Shown here: positions 37,377 through 48,456 of the stretch, piece by piece
Layout of the letters: each line of letters starts with the position of its first letter
Numbering within the stretch: the first letter of the stretch is position 1
Position numbers and translations under genes: made by a program
Assembly: GCF_002741075.1 (NCBI RefSeq)
Contig: NZ_CP016634.1
Location: 5,446,501-5,510,500, forward strand
Reading direction: 5' to 3'
Origin: Pseudomonas putida
Lineage (GTDB): Bacteria > Pseudomonadota > Gammaproteobacteria > Pseudomonadales > Pseudomonadaceae
DNA length: 64,000 nt
Notes under the pieces: generated by a model
What the model was told of the DNA's origin: nothing
Databases searched by the model: none
Seen by the model: only the letters and a program-made list of their open reading frames with translations

Positions 37377-37437
37377 TTGTAGGTTTGTCAGCCCCATAGG
37401 CCGGACATCACGTCCGCCGGGCGCTGGCAAACCTGCG
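37377..37437. repeat. Intergenic palindromic repeat
   Basis: GTAGGTTTGTCAGC pairs with GCTGGCAAACCTGC with two wobble positions, enclosing an inner CGGAC / GTCCG hairpin. It lies in the 270-bp gap before gshA, which otherwise shows no gene. Confidence 0.6.
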
Positions 37438-37584
37438 AGAAGCTGCGAAGCGGCCCCAGCCGGCACTGGCACTGCTGAAAACCCAGACAAACCAGGCGAC
37501 AACGCCAGTTCCTTTTCCAACTACCCTTGTAGACCGTCATCCCTACCCCCATATTGGGGCGACTGACGCGTGAAGGAATACATC

Positions 37585-39162
37585 TTGAGCGAACTCCTCA
37601 ACCGCCGCCTGAGCCTGCTCGGCGCCAATCTCCCCCTGCTCAAGCAGTGCCTGCACGGTATTGAGCGCGAATGCCTGCGCGTGACCGACCAAGGTCGCCT
37701 GGCCCAGACGCCACACCCCGAGGCCCTGGGTTCAGCGCTGACCAACGAGCAGATCACCACCGACTATTCCGAATCACTGCTGGAGTTCATCACGCCAGCC
37801 CTGGCGGATCCGGCCAAGGTGCTCGAGAGCCTTGATGAGATCCACCGCTTCGTCTACACCAAGCTCGGCGACGAATACCTGTGGAGCCCGTCGATGCCGT
37901 GCACGCTCCCGGCCGAGCAAGACATTCCGATCGCCGAGTACGGCACCTCCAACATCGGCAAGCTCAAGCACGTCTACCGCAAGGGCCTGGCCCTGCGCTA
38001 CGGCCGCACCATGCAGTGCATCGCCGGCATTCATTACAACTTCTCCCTGCCCGAGGCGCTGTGGCCGCTGCTGCGCGAGGCCGAAGGCAGCGAGGAAAAC
38101 GACCGCGACTACCAGTCGGCGGCGTACATCGCCCTGATCCGCAACTTCCGCCGCTACAGCTGGCTGCTGATGTACCTGTTCGGCGCATCGCCCGCCCTGG
38201 ACAAGGGCTTCCTGCGCGGCCACCCGCATCAGCTCGAAGAGCTGGACGCCGAAACCCTGTACCTGCCCTACGCCACCAGCCTGCGCATGAGCGACCTGGG
38301 CTACCAGAGCAATGCCCAGGCCGGCCTGACGCCCTGCTACAACAACCTGGCCAGCTATACCGACAGCCTGCGCAAGGCGGTGGGCACGCCCTACCCGCCC
38401 TATGTCGAGATCGGCACGCACAAGGATGGCGAGTGGGTCCAGCTGAACACCAACATCCTGCAGATCGAGAACGAGTACTACTCGAACATTCGCCCCAAGC
38501 GCGTTACGTACACCGGCGAACGCCCGATTCAGGCCCTGACATCGCGCGGCGTGCAGTACGTGGAAGTACGCTGCCTGGACATCAACCCGTTCCTGCCGGT
38601 GGGCATCGACCTGCCGCAGGCGCGTTTCCTCGATGCCTTCCTGCTGTTCTGCGCCCTGGACGACAGCCCACTGCTGGAAAGCGGCGAGTGCGGGCAGTGC
38701 ACCAACAACTTCCTCACCGTGGTCAAGGAAGGCCGTCGTCCAGGTCTTGAGCTTCGCCGTAACGGCCAGCCCATCGGGCTGAAAGACTGGGCCAGCGAAC
38801 TGATCGCCCGCATCGCGCCCCTGGCCGAACTGCTCGACCGCGCCCAAGGTGGCGAAGCGCATGCCAAGGCATTGGCGGCGCAGCAGGCCAAGGTCGATGA
38901 TGCCTCGCTGACCCCGTCGGCCCAGGTGTTGGCGCGCATGGCCGAGCACGACGAAACCTTTGTCCAGTTCTCGCTGCGCCAGAGCCGCCTCCACGCCGAA
39001 ACCTTCCGCGAACAGCCACTGAGCGTCGAGCGTCAGCAGGCCTTCGAGACCCTGGCCAGGGACTCGCTGGCCGAGCAGTCGCGCCTGGAGCAGCAGGAGG
39101 TCGGTGATTTCGACCTGTTCGTCGGCGCCTACCAGGCCAGCATTCTGGCCATCAGCAACTGA
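37585..39162 (+). CDS. gshA: Glutamate-cysteine ligase
   Basis: 525 residues from a TTG start at 37585. AAGGA lies 7 bases upstream and the family begins with the equivalent of MSELLNRRL; an in-frame GTG at 37570 is also open. First step of glutathione synthesis (ATP + Glu + Cys). GshA class-1 motifs include [38 protein letters not shown] and [20 protein letters not shown]. Overlaps the following TetR gene by one base. Confidence 0.96.
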   Translation: MSELLNRRLSLLGANLPLLKQCLHGIERECLRVTDQGRLAQTPHPEALGSALTNEQITTDYSESLLEFITPALADPAKVLESLDEIHRFVYTKLGDEYLWSPSMPCTLPAEQDIPIAEYGTSNIGKLKHVYRKGLALRYGRTMQCIAGIHYNFSLPEALWPLLREAEGSEENDRDYQSAAYIALIRNFRRYSWLLMYLFGASPALDKGFLRGHPHQLEELDAETLYLPYATSLRMSDLGYQSNAQAGLTPCYNNLASYTDSLRKAVGTPYPPYVEIGTHKDGEWVQLNTNILQIENEYYSNIRPKRVTYTGERPIQALTSRGVQYVEVRCLDINPFLPVGIDLPQARFLDAFLLFCALDDSPLLESGECGQCTNNFLTVVKEGRRPGLELRRNGQPIGLKDWASELIARIAPLAELLDRAQGGEAHAKALAAQQAKVDDASLTPSAQVLARMAEHDETFVQFSLRQSRLHAETFREQPLSVERQQAFETLARDSLAEQSRLEQQEVGDFDLFVGAYQASILAISN

Positions 39163-39788
39163 TGAGCCGCGCCAGCACCCCGCGTAAGCCGCGCGCCAGC
39201 AGCCAGGCGAGGATCGACACGATCCTGGCTGCGGCGCGCGAGCTGCTGGCCGACCAGGGCGTGGCGGGCCTGTCGATCTACAGCGTGGCCGAACGGGCGC
39301 AGATCCCACCGTCGTCGGTATACCACTTCTTCGCCAGCGTCCCGGCGCTGCTCGAGGCCTTGACCGCTGACGTGCACCTGGCGTTTCGCGAAGCCCTGTG
39401 CGCACCGATCGACAGCAGCGCATTCGCCACCTGGCACGATCTCTCGCGCCTGATCGAGCAGCGCATGCTAGACATCTACAACGAGGACGCGGCAGCGCGC
39501 CAATTGATCCTCGCCCAGCATGGCCTGAGCGAAGTGGTCCAGGCCGACCGCCAGCACGACATGGAACTGGGCGAGCTGATGCACAAGCTGTTCGACCAGC
39601 ACTTCCAACTGCCGGCGATGCCCAGGGACGTGGATGTGTTCGCCCTGGCCATGGAGCTGAGCGACCGGGTCTATGCGCGATCGATGCAGTTGCACGAGCA
39701 GATCACCCCACGCATGGCCGAGGAAGGCAAGCGGGTGTTCGAGGCGTACCTGGGGCTGTATTTACCGCCGTTCCTGCCCAAGCGCTGA
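39162..39788 (+). CDS. TetR/AcrR-family transcriptional regulator
   Basis: 208 residues. N-terminal HTH: RIDTILAAARELLADQGVAG, then IYSVAERAQIPPSSVYHFFA, the normal TetR DNA-binding domain at residues 17-63. The ligand domain is not assignable. The start ATG overlaps the gshA stop (TGATG), so it is co-transcribed with gshA. Target unknown. Confidence 0.88.
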   Translation: MSRASTPRKPRASSQARIDTILAAARELLADQGVAGLSIYSVAERAQIPPSSVYHFFASVPALLEALTADVHLAFREALCAPIDSSAFATWHDLSRLIEQRMLDIYNEDAAARQLILAQHGLSEVVQADRQHDMELGELMHKLFDQHFQLPAMPRDVDVFALAMELSDRVYARSMQLHEQITPRMAEEGKRVFEAYLGLYLPPFLPKR

Positions 39789-39870
39789 TCGGTGCATATG
39801 TAACACCTGTCGATCCCTGCACTCGCTGAAATAGTGGCTCCACCTGCCACGATTTCGGAGAGATGCACGC

Positions 39871-42800
39871 ATGTCCCAAACCACCCCGCCCGACAACTTG
39901 TCGTCTGACTCCACCGCTACGCTCACCCCACCGGTACCGGCAATCAGCGCGGGTCGAGGCGAAGCGCTACGCGTCGCCAGGCAACGTCGCCAGGACGCAG
40001 CCAAGGCGCTGCATTCCCTGGAGGCGCAAGCCCCTCGGCTCAAGGACACCTTGCAGGACCAACTCAAGCGTCAGTTTCAAGTCGATCCCTACGCCTGCGG
40101 CCTGAAACATGACACCGGCCAAGTCACCTTGTTGACCCTCGCCGCCCGCGTACTTGCCAGCCCCACATTCGCCACGCCCTTCGCCAGTTGGCAACCCTGG
40201 GGTTTTCCTGAGCACTCTCCTTATGCCACCTGGACAGCCGATGACTGGCAATCCGGGCTTGTGCCCATCTGGGCCGGCACCGGCATTTCCGCCTGGACCG
40301 GCTATTGGTCCGGCCGCATGCCAGGCAAGGCTGTCTCCCGCAAAACCCACGCGGCTCAGTTACTGCGCGAGCATTTCGCCGCGAGCCTGGATCTAGCGCT
40401 CGGGCTCGATCATATCGAACCTGCGGCCTGGCTCCAGGGCCAGCCAGACCCAACCCCTCAATACGCTCTAATTCGTTGGGTCCAACCCAACGGCAAGGCC
40501 GAGACCTGCACCAGCGCCTTGCTCATCAAGCCTCGGTCTGAAAAAGACCACTGGCTGCTATACAGGCCCGATGCGGACACCACGATCCACACATTCGCCG
40601 ACCAGGCCAAACTGCGCGCGGGACTCCACGCCGATCGCTACATGCTCTGGCCAGACCCCGCCGCCCCCCTGGTCCCAGGCGGCAACGACAGCGCCATCGA
40701 CTGGGTCGACACCACGGGCGATGGGTTCGGCGCATGGGTCGATGAAGTCCTGGCCCACAAGCAACGCATCACCTCGAACCATCTGACCGAGGCCGCCCAG
40801 GAGAGCAAGACCGATCCGCTGGATTGGACGACGCTTGAGGCCTGGGAAGAGAAACGAGCACTCGATCCACGTCCGGCCCTGCCTCGAACACTTGAACAGA
40901 AGATCGACTCGCTCATCACCTATGACCTGCAGTTGGTCGCGGATGAGCTGCACTTCGACGCCCTGCCTCACCAACTGCCCCTGGGCTGGCGCAAGCAGCG
41001 TGTCGCCCGGCAGGAGCAGTTTCTTGCAGCCTACCTGGGTGACGACACCGCCCCGACCTCGAACAAGATGGCCACGCTCAGAGAACACCAGGCTGAACTT
41101 GAGGCCGTTGCGACTCAGCACGAGCAGTTGTTTTCCCAGTTGCCGGCGAACATTGCCTCGACAACGTGGAGCGAGCAGCACGCAGAGGCCAGCCGATTCG
41201 ATCACCTGAGCCAGCTTCTGGCGCGCGCACTCAAAGGCGAGGCCCGTTTCCAGCACCTGCTGGGCGAGTTGCAAGACGAGCACCTCGCCTGGGTGGAGCA
41301 GCTCGTGGAGCGTCCTGAACCCAGCCTTCAGCGCAAGGTGCAACCCTATGCCGTACATATCAAGATAGGTTCGAGCTCATGGCAGTTGACCGGCCTGCTC
41401 GCATTGCAGGGCGTGCCAGAGGCCGACACGCTGGAGCCAGATCGTTCGTGGCTGCTGTTCCTGGCCGGGCGTGATGGCGGGCTGATGCACCTTGCCAGCC
41501 AGGCGCAATTGGCCGAGCGCGTGCAGGCCACACTATGTGGCGCCTGGCCCGAATCCCTAATGCGGGGTGCCTGGCCGCAAGGTACCGAGGCGTTGCTCGA
41601 TGCCCTGTACGATCATCCCCAATCTCTGGAGCTCGTCTGCCAGCCGATCACCACCCATGCATTCGACTATTGCATCCAAACCATCCAGGCCAGCCTGCCG
41701 CAGGATCCCTCGCTGGAAACGGTCGAGACACGCCTGGGGCTGGGCATCAATCGGGCGCGTAACCAGGCCTTTGCCCGTCAGGCCGAGCGAAACCGGACTG
41801 ACTTGATAGGCAGCAAGCTGACGTCGCTGCGCGGCCTGGACTCAGCCTCACACGCCAAACTGGCCGCCGAAGTGCAGGCGCTGCGCGGCGCCATGCTGGC
41901 ATCCAGCCAATTGCTCGAACGTGATCTCCCTGAACGCGGACAGTTCGCCCGTAACGCACTGGAACAGCGACTGCGCACCGACTTCGAAGCCAAGACGGTT
42001 CCGGTCATCAAGCTGGATATCGCCGACAGCATCAGCCATCAACGCATCCCTGCGGGAGAGTCCGGCATTGGCCACGCCATCAAGCAAGTCGTCAAGTTCA
42101 GCACGTCGCGCAGCACCATCGAGCTGCCGAATTTTCTGCTGTGGGCGCTCGACGATGACCTGAAACTGCGCCTGACCAATGCCAACGTTCTGTTCTCCGA
42201 CGGCCCGGTCGAGCCGAAAGTTCGCGCGGGCGTCAACCTGACCTACATCGCCAACCTGGTGAAAACGCTTGATCTGCCCGACGCCTACGAGAAGCGCATC
42301 ACCGACACCTTCAAAGGGTTGTCAGGCGAGACCATGTTCGAAAGCGAGCAGCGCCAGGAAGCCTTGCGCGCGCCCTTCGTGCACCAACTCAGGATCATCG
42401 CCCTGAGCCGGCCGGATGCCCTGGACGAAGCGGGTCAGCGCATGCTCGAACTGTTTTGCCAAGAGCAGGAGCATCCCGATCAGCCCCGCACCATCGACTT
42501 CCACTCGGTGATCCTGCGTCCTGGCACAGCAGTCGATGGCACCAGCACAGCGGTGACCCTCTCGGGTGTTTTCCTGCTGCAAGCGGCGACGGGCCCGACC
42601 TTGCTGCTGCTGCCCGATGCGCCCGACGGCAAGACGATCAGCCAACATGCGACCCCAGCGCTGGCCTGCCATGCGCTCGAGCGCATGGCGCTGGCCGAGA
42701 GCATGCGTAACTACCTGGCCAAGCTACCGCTCGATGACGCCCAGACCAAACACCTGGCCTACATCAACACGGCCCTTAGCAACGGCTTTTCAGGGTTCAT

Positions 42801-45342
42801 CGCACCTGGCATCGCGCTGCCCGGCCTGCTCGCCACCTACCAGGCGAATTTGCTCATGGGCCGCCTGATCCATGAGAACCGGGCCACATCCCGTAGCCAA
42901 GTCGACCTGTACCTGGAGTCCGAAGCGATCCGCCATGGTCGGGTATACGACTACATCAAGATGGCCTTGGGCTTCGTGCCCCTGGTGGGCTCAGCCATCG
43001 CCTTGTATGACGGCTGGCATGCGGCCAACGACAGCGTCGAGGCGTTTCTTCGTGGCGACTCGGCAAACGGTATCGAGCATTTGAACAGTGTATTTCTGTC
43101 GCTGTTCGACGCCTTGATGGATCTGACGCCAGGCACGGCACTTTCCGCCAAGACAGGCCAGCCGGCACGCGTGCGAACCCAACAAAGGCAACTGGCAAGT
43201 ACCACCCTCAGGGCTGCCCACGCCACACGCTCGACGTCCTTCAGCGGCTATGAGACCGACGTGCCGACAGGACGCTGGGCCGCCCACCCGAACGCCAACG
43301 GCGTGGGTGTTCACCGCCATGTGAAGTCCAAGACTGACTATATCGTTCGCAACGGTCGCTACTACCAGGTCGAATGGGACGAAACCGACCTCACCTGGCG
43401 CCTGACAGCCACGTCCACTCGCACCTACAAGCAGCCGGTACGTCTCGGCGACACAGGCATCTGGGAAACCCACGGCAGCTTGAGCGGTCATCTGGTCGAC
43501 AGCGGCCTGGCGGGCGGAGGTGCGTACATCAGCGCCCTGTACGATCGCGGCCTGACAACTTTGCGTGGCGTCCTCGGCCTGCGACCAAGACCATTGACAC
43601 CCATGGATATCCTGATCGAGATCCACGCTACCAGACAGACCCACAGGGCCCAGCTCTTGGCCAAGACCCATGCCCTTAACCACGCGCAGGGCATGGGCCC
43701 CCACGGCCCCGTGGGGCAGCCAGCCTCAATCGCGGTGATCAACAACGCCCGAGACGAGCTGGTGGTCCAGTTGCGTAACTACATCCACTTTAATGAACAG
43801 GCTCTGGAGCGCCTAAGGTCCGTGCGTGCCGATATAGGCCGAGCCAATGCCGGAAATATCATCCACGAAATCGCGTTCGACATGGGACGACAGCATCCCA
43901 AGCTGATCGAACAGCTGCACCTGAGGCTGTCCGCCAGGTTCAGGGAGGTCACGCCCTTCAACGACGTCACCCTTGACGCCCTCACTCCTCCCGCTCAAGT
44001 ACGTGCCCACGTAATCGGCATGCAGCGCGCGTACAACGAACTGTCCACAACACTGGGTGAGATCGAACGGGAAATGCGGCGCTGCGCAACGCTACGCAAC
44101 CAATTGCAAGGCGAGAACCTGACGCGTTACGACCTTGACCTTGACAAACTAGGCATCCCGCTGCATCCGAACGGTTATCGGGCGGTACGCCTCTCCGTCC
44201 AGGCCGCGACATTGATGACCCCGGATGCAGTCTTCGACATCGTGTTCTTACGTCAATTTAACGACGAACTCACAGCCCTGCGTAGCGCCCTGTACAGCCA
44301 TGGTGACCTGTGGTTGATCAACCTCAGCCGTCGAGAGGAACACCGCCTCCTGAACCAGTTGAACGAGCGCTATCGACGCTTCGATACACGCATGCGCATC
44401 TGGGAAGACAACTACCCGGAGCATGTCCAGGCCGATGCGATCGGCAGGATGCGCACAGAGCTGTCGCTGCTGAACACCGAAACGGAACAGGCGCTCGCCG
44501 CGACCGCTCCCCGCCCGTCCCCCAAAACCCACAAAGGCGCTAGCAAGCCGCGCCTGTTCGAAACCGAGGACCAGCAACTGTACATTGGCCACCAGGCCAC
44601 GGTGGACGGCGAGCGACGGATGCAGATCGCCAACGCTGCCACGAACGAAGCCCATGCGACATTCAGCAGAACGCCACAAGGCACATGGCGGAGCAACCAA
44701 CCCGCCCGCCCGGACTACAACGCCACGTTGCAGCAGTTGGAAACTGCGGCAAAGGCCCGCTTGGACAAGGTCCCGGAAACAGAAGCCTCCCTGCAGCGCT
44801 ACAAAACGCTGAACATGCTTCCCCAAGACCTGGAAGACTACGCACAGGGTTGCGCCAATCCCCTGCGTGAACTCGCCACGTCGATCACGAACCAAGCGGG
44901 TGGAGACATCACCGATGTCCTGCGCGATGTGGCGAGGCGATTGGAACAGGCAGCCAGTCAGTTGGATGCGCTGGGACGACGCTTGAGGATCGAGCAGACC
45001 AAAGCCACGCAAAATCCCAAAGCCGCTCACCTGGAATACCTCAAAACCGAAGGGGAAGTGACCCTCCAGTGGTCGCGAGTGCTTGAGCCGACCAAGAACA
45101 GACAGGGCAACCCCATCGAATACCTGGAGGAATACCAAGTCACTGACAGCACCACGGGCAATGCCCTCTGGTATGCGCACTTTCACTTCAAGAAGCGGCC
45201 ACGCCAGCAGTTCGGCGGGCTGGAGGCCGGCCACCTGAAGCTGGCCCGTGAGCGAAACCAGAAAGCAGGCGCCTGGCGCGGCCCGCTGACCGAAGCCCAG
45301 GCCAATACCCTGTTCGGCGGTCTGCGCCCGAACCAGGCCTGA
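39871..45342 (+). CDS. Very large DUF6543 / dermonecrotic-toxin-like protein
   Basis: 1823 residues in one uninterrupted frame. No signal peptide. The N-terminal 900 residues are soluble, helix-rich and hold the DUF6543-type region. Residues about 970-1050 contain two hydrophobic segments (GFIAPGIALPGLLATYQANL and MALGFVPLVGSAIALYDGW), a possible membrane-inserting centre. Around 1125-1215 is a YIVRNGRYYQVEWDETDLTW / PVRLGDTGIWETHGSLSG module I associate with this family. A charged coiled-coil region (about 1290-1560) follows, and the C-terminus ends with a YQVTDSTTGNALWYAHFHF domain. No catalytic triad or known toxin warhead is recognised. No immunity, chaperone, VgrG or secretion gene adjoins. 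Upstream RBS GGAGAG. Function as toxin is inferred from family only. Confidence 0.65.
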   Translation: MSQTTPPDNLSSDSTATLTPPVPAISAGRGEALRVARQRRQDAAKALHSLEAQAPRLKDTLQDQLKRQFQVDPYACGLKHDTGQVTLLTLAARVLASPTFATPFASWQPWGFPEHSPYATWTADDWQSGLVPIWAGTGISAWTGYWSGRMPGKAVSRKTHAAQLLREHFAASLDLALGLDHIEPAAWLQGQPDPTPQYALIRWVQPNGKAETCTSALLIKPRSEKDHWLLYRPDADTTIHTFADQAKLRAGLHADRYMLWPDPAAPLVPGGNDSAIDWVDTTGDGFGAWVDEVLAHKQRITSNHLTEAAQESKTDPLDWTTLEAWEEKRALDPRPALPRTLEQKIDSLITYDLQLVADELHFDALPHQLPLGWRKQRVARQEQFLAAYLGDDTAPTSNKMATLREHQAELEAVATQHEQLFSQLPANIASTTWSEQHAEASRFDHLSQLLARALKGEARFQHLLGELQDEHLAWVEQLVERPEPSLQRKVQPYAVHIKIGSSSWQLTGLLALQGVPEADTLEPDRSWLLFLAGRDGGLMHLASQAQLAERVQATLCGAWPESLMRGAWPQGTEALLDALYDHPQSLELVCQPITTHAFDYCIQTIQASLPQDPSLETVETRLGLGINRARNQAFARQAERNRTDLIGSKLTSLRGLDSASHAKLAAEVQALRGAMLASSQLLERDLPERGQFARNALEQRLRTDFEAKTVPVIKLDIADSISHQRIPAGESGIGHAIKQVVKFSTSRSTIELPNFLLWALDDDLKLRLTNANVLFSDGPVEPKVRAGVNLTYIANLVKTLDLPDAYEKRITDTFKGLSGETMFESEQRQEALRAPFVHQLRIIALSRPDALDEAGQRMLELFCQEQEHPDQPRTIDFHSVILRPGTAVDGTSTAVTLSGVFLLQAATGPTLLLLPDAPDGKTISQHATPALACHALERMALAESMRNYLAKLPLDDAQTKHLAYINTALSNGFSGFIAPGIALPGLLATYQANLLMGRLIHENRATSRSQVDLYLESEAIRHGRVYDYIKMALGFVPLVGSAIALYDGWHAANDSVEAFLRGDSANGIEHLNSVFLSLFDALMDLTPGTALSAKTGQPARVRTQQRQLASTTLRAAHATRSTSFSGYETDVPTGRWAAHPNANGVGVHRHVKSKTDYIVRNGRYYQVEWDETDLTWRLTATSTRTYKQPVRLGDTGIWETHGSLSGHLVDSGLAGGGAYISALYDRGLTTLRGVLGLRPRPLTPMDILIEIHATRQTHRAQLLAKTHALNHAQGMGPHGPVGQPASIAVINNARDELVVQLRNYIHFNEQALERLRSVRADIGRANAGNIIHEIAFDMGRQHPKLIEQLHLRLSARFREVTPFNDVTLDALTPPAQVRAHVIGMQRAYNELSTTLGEIEREMRRCATLRNQLQGENLTRYDLDLDKLGIPLHPNGYRAVRLSVQAATLMTPDAVFDIVFLRQFNDELTALRSALYSHGDLWLINLSRREEHRLLNQLNERYRRFDTRMRIWEDNYPEHVQADAIGRMRTELSLLNTETEQALAATAPRPSPKTHKGASKPRLFETEDQQLYIGHQATVDGERRMQIANAATNEAHATFSRTPQGTWRSNQPARPDYNATLQQLETAAKARLDKVPETEASLQRYKTLNMLPQDLEDYAQGCANPLRELATSITNQAGGDITDVLRDVARRLEQAASQLDALGRRLRIEQTKATQNPKAAHLEYLKTEGEVTLQWSRVLEPTKNRQGNPIEYLEEYQVTDSTTGNALWYAHFHFKKRPRQQFGGLEAGHLKLARERNQKAGAWRGPLTEAQANTLFGGLRPNQA

Positions 45343-45385
45343 GCCGACTGACGCCCGGACCGGCAATCGGCCCGGGCGTCACGCC

Positions 45386-45601
45386 TCACAGCTTGGCAAT
45401 CGACACCTCGGTGGATTTGACGAAGGCGATCACCTCGCTGCCCACCTGCAGTTCCAGCTCCCGCACAGAGCGGGTGGTGATCACCGAGGTGACGATGCCA
45501 GAGGCCGTCTGCACGTCGATTTCCGACAGCACCGGACCTTCGAGGATTTCCTTCACAGTGCCTTTGAACTGGTTGCGTACGTTGATGGCTTTGATGGTCA
45601 T
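45386..45601 (-). CDS. ssuF: Molybdopterin-binding TOBE-domain protein SsuF
   Basis: 71 residues from ATG 45601 (MTIKAINVRNQFKGTVKEIL). Single TOBE/Mop domain of molbindin type (VLSEIDVQTASGIVTSVITT, VGSEVIAFVKSTEVSIAKL). In P. putida S-313 the sixth ssu gene, ssuF, encodes such a protein and is needed for growth on sulfonates; its precise role is unresolved. Last gene of ssuEADCBF, 32 bp after ssuB. Confidence 0.9.
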   Translation of the reverse strand: MTIKAINVRNQFKGTVKEILEGPVLSEIDVQTASGIVTSVITTRSVRELELQVGSEVIAFVKSTEVSIAKL

Positions 45602-45633
45602 GGTGTGATTCCTTCTCTCAGGGCTTGTGGGGT

Positions 45634-46446
45634 TCAGTGCGCCCAACGCAGTTGCGTGGGCAAATGGGCTACAGGTTCCGGCTCGGGCGGCGTGCCCGGG
45701 ACGGCAAGAACACGGTGGAGGACTTCGCTTTCCAGCGCCGCCAGACGGTGCGAGCCCCGTACCCGCGGACGCGGCAGGTCGACGACCAGATCCAGGCCCA
45801 CGGCGCCGTCTTCGATCAGGATCACCCGGTCGGCCACGGCGACGGCTTCGTTGACGTCATGGGTGACCAGCAACACGGTGAAACCATGCTGGTGCCACAG
45901 GCGTTCGATCAGTTGCTGCATCTCGATCCGGGTCAGGGCATCCAGCGCACCCAGCGGCTCGTCCAGCAGCAGCAGGCGCGGCTTGTGGATCAGCGCCCGG
46001 GCCAAGGCCACCCGCTGTTTCTGGCCACCCGACAACGCGGCCGGCCAGTCGTTGGCGCGTTCGGCCAGGCCGACCGCCTCCAAGGCTTGCAACGCATCGG
46101 CGCGCCAATGGCCGGACAGCCCCAGGCCCACGTTGTCGATCACCTTCTTCCAAGGCAGCAGGCGTGCATCCTGAAACATCAGTCGGGTCTCTTCGCGGGC
46201 ATGGGCCAACGGCGCGGCACCGGCCAGCAACTGGCCGCCGCTGGGCTGATCGAGACCCGCCAGCAGACGCAGCAAGGTGCTCTTGCCGCAGCCACTGCGC
46301 CCCACGATGGCGACGAACTGACCGGCCGGGATGTGCAGGTCGATGCCTCGCAGCACCTCGCGCTGACCGAAGGTCTTGCGCACACCCTGGACCGCCAGGG
46401 GGATGCCACGCAGCAGGCGCGGCGGTTGTTCCTTGAGCACGGTCAT
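45634..46446 (-). CDS. ssuB: Sulfonate ABC transporter ATPase
   Basis: 270 residues from ATG 46446. Walker [13 protein letters not shown]-loop [12 protein letters not shown] signature [17 protein letters not shown], Walker [15 protein letters not shown] and the H-loop VTHDVNEA are all intact. Drives import of alkanesulfonates with SsuA and SsuC. Overlaps ssuC by 4 bases. Confidence 0.94.
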   Translation of the reverse strand: MTVLKEQPPRLLRGIPLAVQGVRKTFGQREVLRGIDLHIPAGQFVAIVGRSGCGKSTLLRLLAGLDQPSGGQLLAGAAPLAHAREETRLMFQDARLLPWKKVIDNVGLGLSGHWRADALQALEAVGLAERANDWPAALSGGQKQRVALARALIHKPRLLLLDEPLGALDALTRIEMQQLIERLWHQHGFTVLLVTHDVNEAVAVADRVILIEDGAVGLDLVVDLPRPRVRGSHRLAALESEVLHRVLAVPGTPPEPEPVAHLPTQLRWAH

Positions 46447-47237
46447 GCGCCCTCCTTCTTCGCCGGTTGATAGGCCGGGTGCCAACGCAGCCAGACACGC
46501 TCCAGGCCACGGGCGGCGAGGTCGGCAAGCTTGCCGAGCACCGCGTACAGGACGATGGCCAGGACCACCACATCGGTTTGCAGGAACTCACGGGCATTCA
46601 TCGCCAGGTAGCCGATACCGGCATTGGCCGAGATGGTCTCGGCGACGATCAGCGTCAGCCACATGAAGCCCAGGGCGAAGCGCACGCCCACCAGGATCGA
46701 GGGCAGGGCACCCGGCAGGATCACCTGGCGGAACAGGCCGAAGCCCGACAGGCCATAGCTGCGTGCCATCTCCACCAGCGCCGGGTCGACGTTGCGGATG
46801 CCGTGGTAGGTGTTGAGGTAGAGGGGGAATAGCGTCCCCAGCGCCACCAGGAAGATCTTGGCCGACTCATCGATGCCGAACCACAGGATCACCAGTGGGA
46901 TCAGTGCCAGGTGCGGCACGTTGCGGATCATCTGCACCGAGCTGTCGAGCAGGCGCTCGCCCCAGTTCGACAGGCCCGTGATGAAGCCCAGCACCAGGCC
47001 GATGCTGCCGCCGATCAAAAAGCCCAGGGCCGCGCGCCAACCGCTGATGGCCAGGTGCGTCCAGATCTCGCCGCTGCGCACCAGCTCGACGCCGGCGCTG
47101 ACCACCGCGCTCGGCGCCGGCAGGATGCGGGTCGACAGCCAGCCGCTGGCGACCGCCAGTTGCCACACCGCCAACAACAGCAGTGGCAGGACCCAGGGTG
47201 CCAGGCGCTTCGACCAGGAAGTAGTTGCACGACTCAT
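46443..47237 (-). CDS. ssuC: Sulfonate ABC transporter permease
   Basis: 264 residues from ATG 47237. Six TM helices and the inner-membrane permease EAA loop ([40 protein letters not shown]). Forms the channel of SsuABC. It overlaps ssuB by 4 bases and lies 10 bp after ssuD. Confidence 0.94.
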   Translation of the reverse strand: MSRATTSWSKRLAPWVLPLLLLAVWQLAVASGWLSTRILPAPSAVVSAGVELVRSGEIWTHLAISGWRAALGFLIGGSIGLVLGFITGLSNWGERLLDSSVQMIRNVPHLALIPLVILWFGIDESAKIFLVALGTLFPLYLNTYHGIRNVDPALVEMARSYGLSGFGLFRQVILPGALPSILVGVRFALGFMWLTLIVAETISANAGIGYLAMNAREFLQTDVVVLAIVLYAVLGKLADLAARGLERVWLRWHPAYQPAKKEGA

Positions 47238-47247
47238 GACCAAGCCC

Positions 47248-48396
47248 TCAGCTCTGCGCCACGGACTTGGGCAGGATGTCATTGGCGACCATCTCCCCGA
47301 ACGGGCTCACGTAACCGCCGCTCCTGGGTTGCTCTGGGCGCTGCACATCCAGGTGCGGGAACAGCAGTTCGGCGACCCGATACGACTCTTCCAGGTGTGG
47401 GTAACCAGAGAAGATGAAGGTGTCGATGCCCAGCGCCGCATACTCCTTGACCCGCGCCGCCACGGTCGGGCCATCGCCCACCAGCGCAGTGCCGGCGCCG
47501 CCGCGTACCAGACCGACGCCTGCCCACAGGTTGGGGCTGACCTCCAGCCTGTCGCGCTTGCCGCCGTGCAGGGCGGCCATGCGCTGCTGGCCCACCGAGT
47601 CGAAGCGCGCCAGAGACGCCTGGGCACGGGCGATGGTGTCATCGTCCAGGTGCGAGATGAGTTTGTCGGCGGCCGCCCACGCCTCTTCGTTGGTCTCACG
47701 AACGATCACGTGCAGGCGGATACCAAAGCGCACTTCGCGACCTTGCGCAGCCGCTTTTTCACGCACCTGGGCAATCTTTTCCGCCACCGCAGCCGGCGGC
47801 TCGCCCCAGGTCAGATACAGCTCGACCTGCTCGGCAGCCAGGTCCTGGGCAGCGTCGGACGACCCCCCGAAGTACAGCGGCGGACGCGGTTGCTGGATCG
47901 GCGGGTAGAGCAGCTTGGCGCCTTTGACCTGGATGTGCTTGCCGTCGTAATCGACCACCTCGCCTTCGAGCACCTTGCGCCAGATGCGGGTGAACTCCAC
48001 GGACGCTTCGTAGCGCTCCTGGTGGTTCAGGTGCAGGCCATCACCGGCCAGCTCCTCCGGGTCGCCACCGGTCACCAGGTTGAACAGCGCGCGACCGTTG
48101 GACAGGCGATCGAGCGTCGCAGCCTGGCGCGCGGCCACCGTCGGGGAAATGATCCCTGGGCGCAGCGCCACGAGGAACTTCAGATGTTGGGTCACCGGAA
48201 TCAGCGAGGCGGCCACCAGCCAGGAGTCCTCGCAGGAGCGCCCGGTGGGGATCAGCACGCCGCCAAAGCCCAGGCGATCGGCGGCCTGGGCGATCTGCTG
48301 CAGGTAGCCATGGTCGACCGCGCGGGCGCCGTCGTTGGTGCCCAGGTACTTGCCGTCACCATGGGTCGGGAGGAACCAGAAAATGTTAAGGCTCAT
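47248..48396 (-). CDS. ssuD: FMNH2-dependent alkanesulfonate monooxygenase
   Basis: 382 residues. Oxidises alkanesulfonates to aldehyde and sulfite with FMNH2 from SsuE. Bacterial luciferase-like TIM barrel with [54 protein letters not shown] and the C-terminal [12 protein letters not shown]. Full length. Lies between ssuA (60 bp upstream) and ssuC. Confidence 0.96.
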   Translation of the reverse strand: MSLNIFWFLPTHGDGKYLGTNDGARAVDHGYLQQIAQAADRLGFGGVLIPTGRSCEDSWLVAASLIPVTQHLKFLVALRPGIISPTVAARQAATLDRLSNGRALFNLVTGGDPEELAGDGLHLNHQERYEASVEFTRIWRKVLEGEVVDYDGKHIQVKGAKLLYPPIQQPRPPLYFGGSSDAAQDLAAEQVELYLTWGEPPAAVAEKIAQVREKAAAQGREVRFGIRLHVIVRETNEEAWAAADKLISHLDDDTIARAQASLARFDSVGQQRMAALHGGKRDRLEVSPNLWAGVGLVRGGAGTALVGDGPTVAARVKEYAALGIDTFIFSGYPHLEESYRVAELLFPHLDVQRPEQPRSGGYVSPFGEMVANDILPKSVAQS

Positions 48397-48456
48397 TGGA
48401 GTTGTCTCCTCAGGTGTGGCTCAAGCCGGGGCCCAGCCCCGACCGCAGCGAATCGA

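Noticed and set aside
39871..45342. Rhs or T6SS effector
   Set aside because: No YD repeats, no PAAR, VgrG or DUF4123-type adaptor and no immunity gene nearby.
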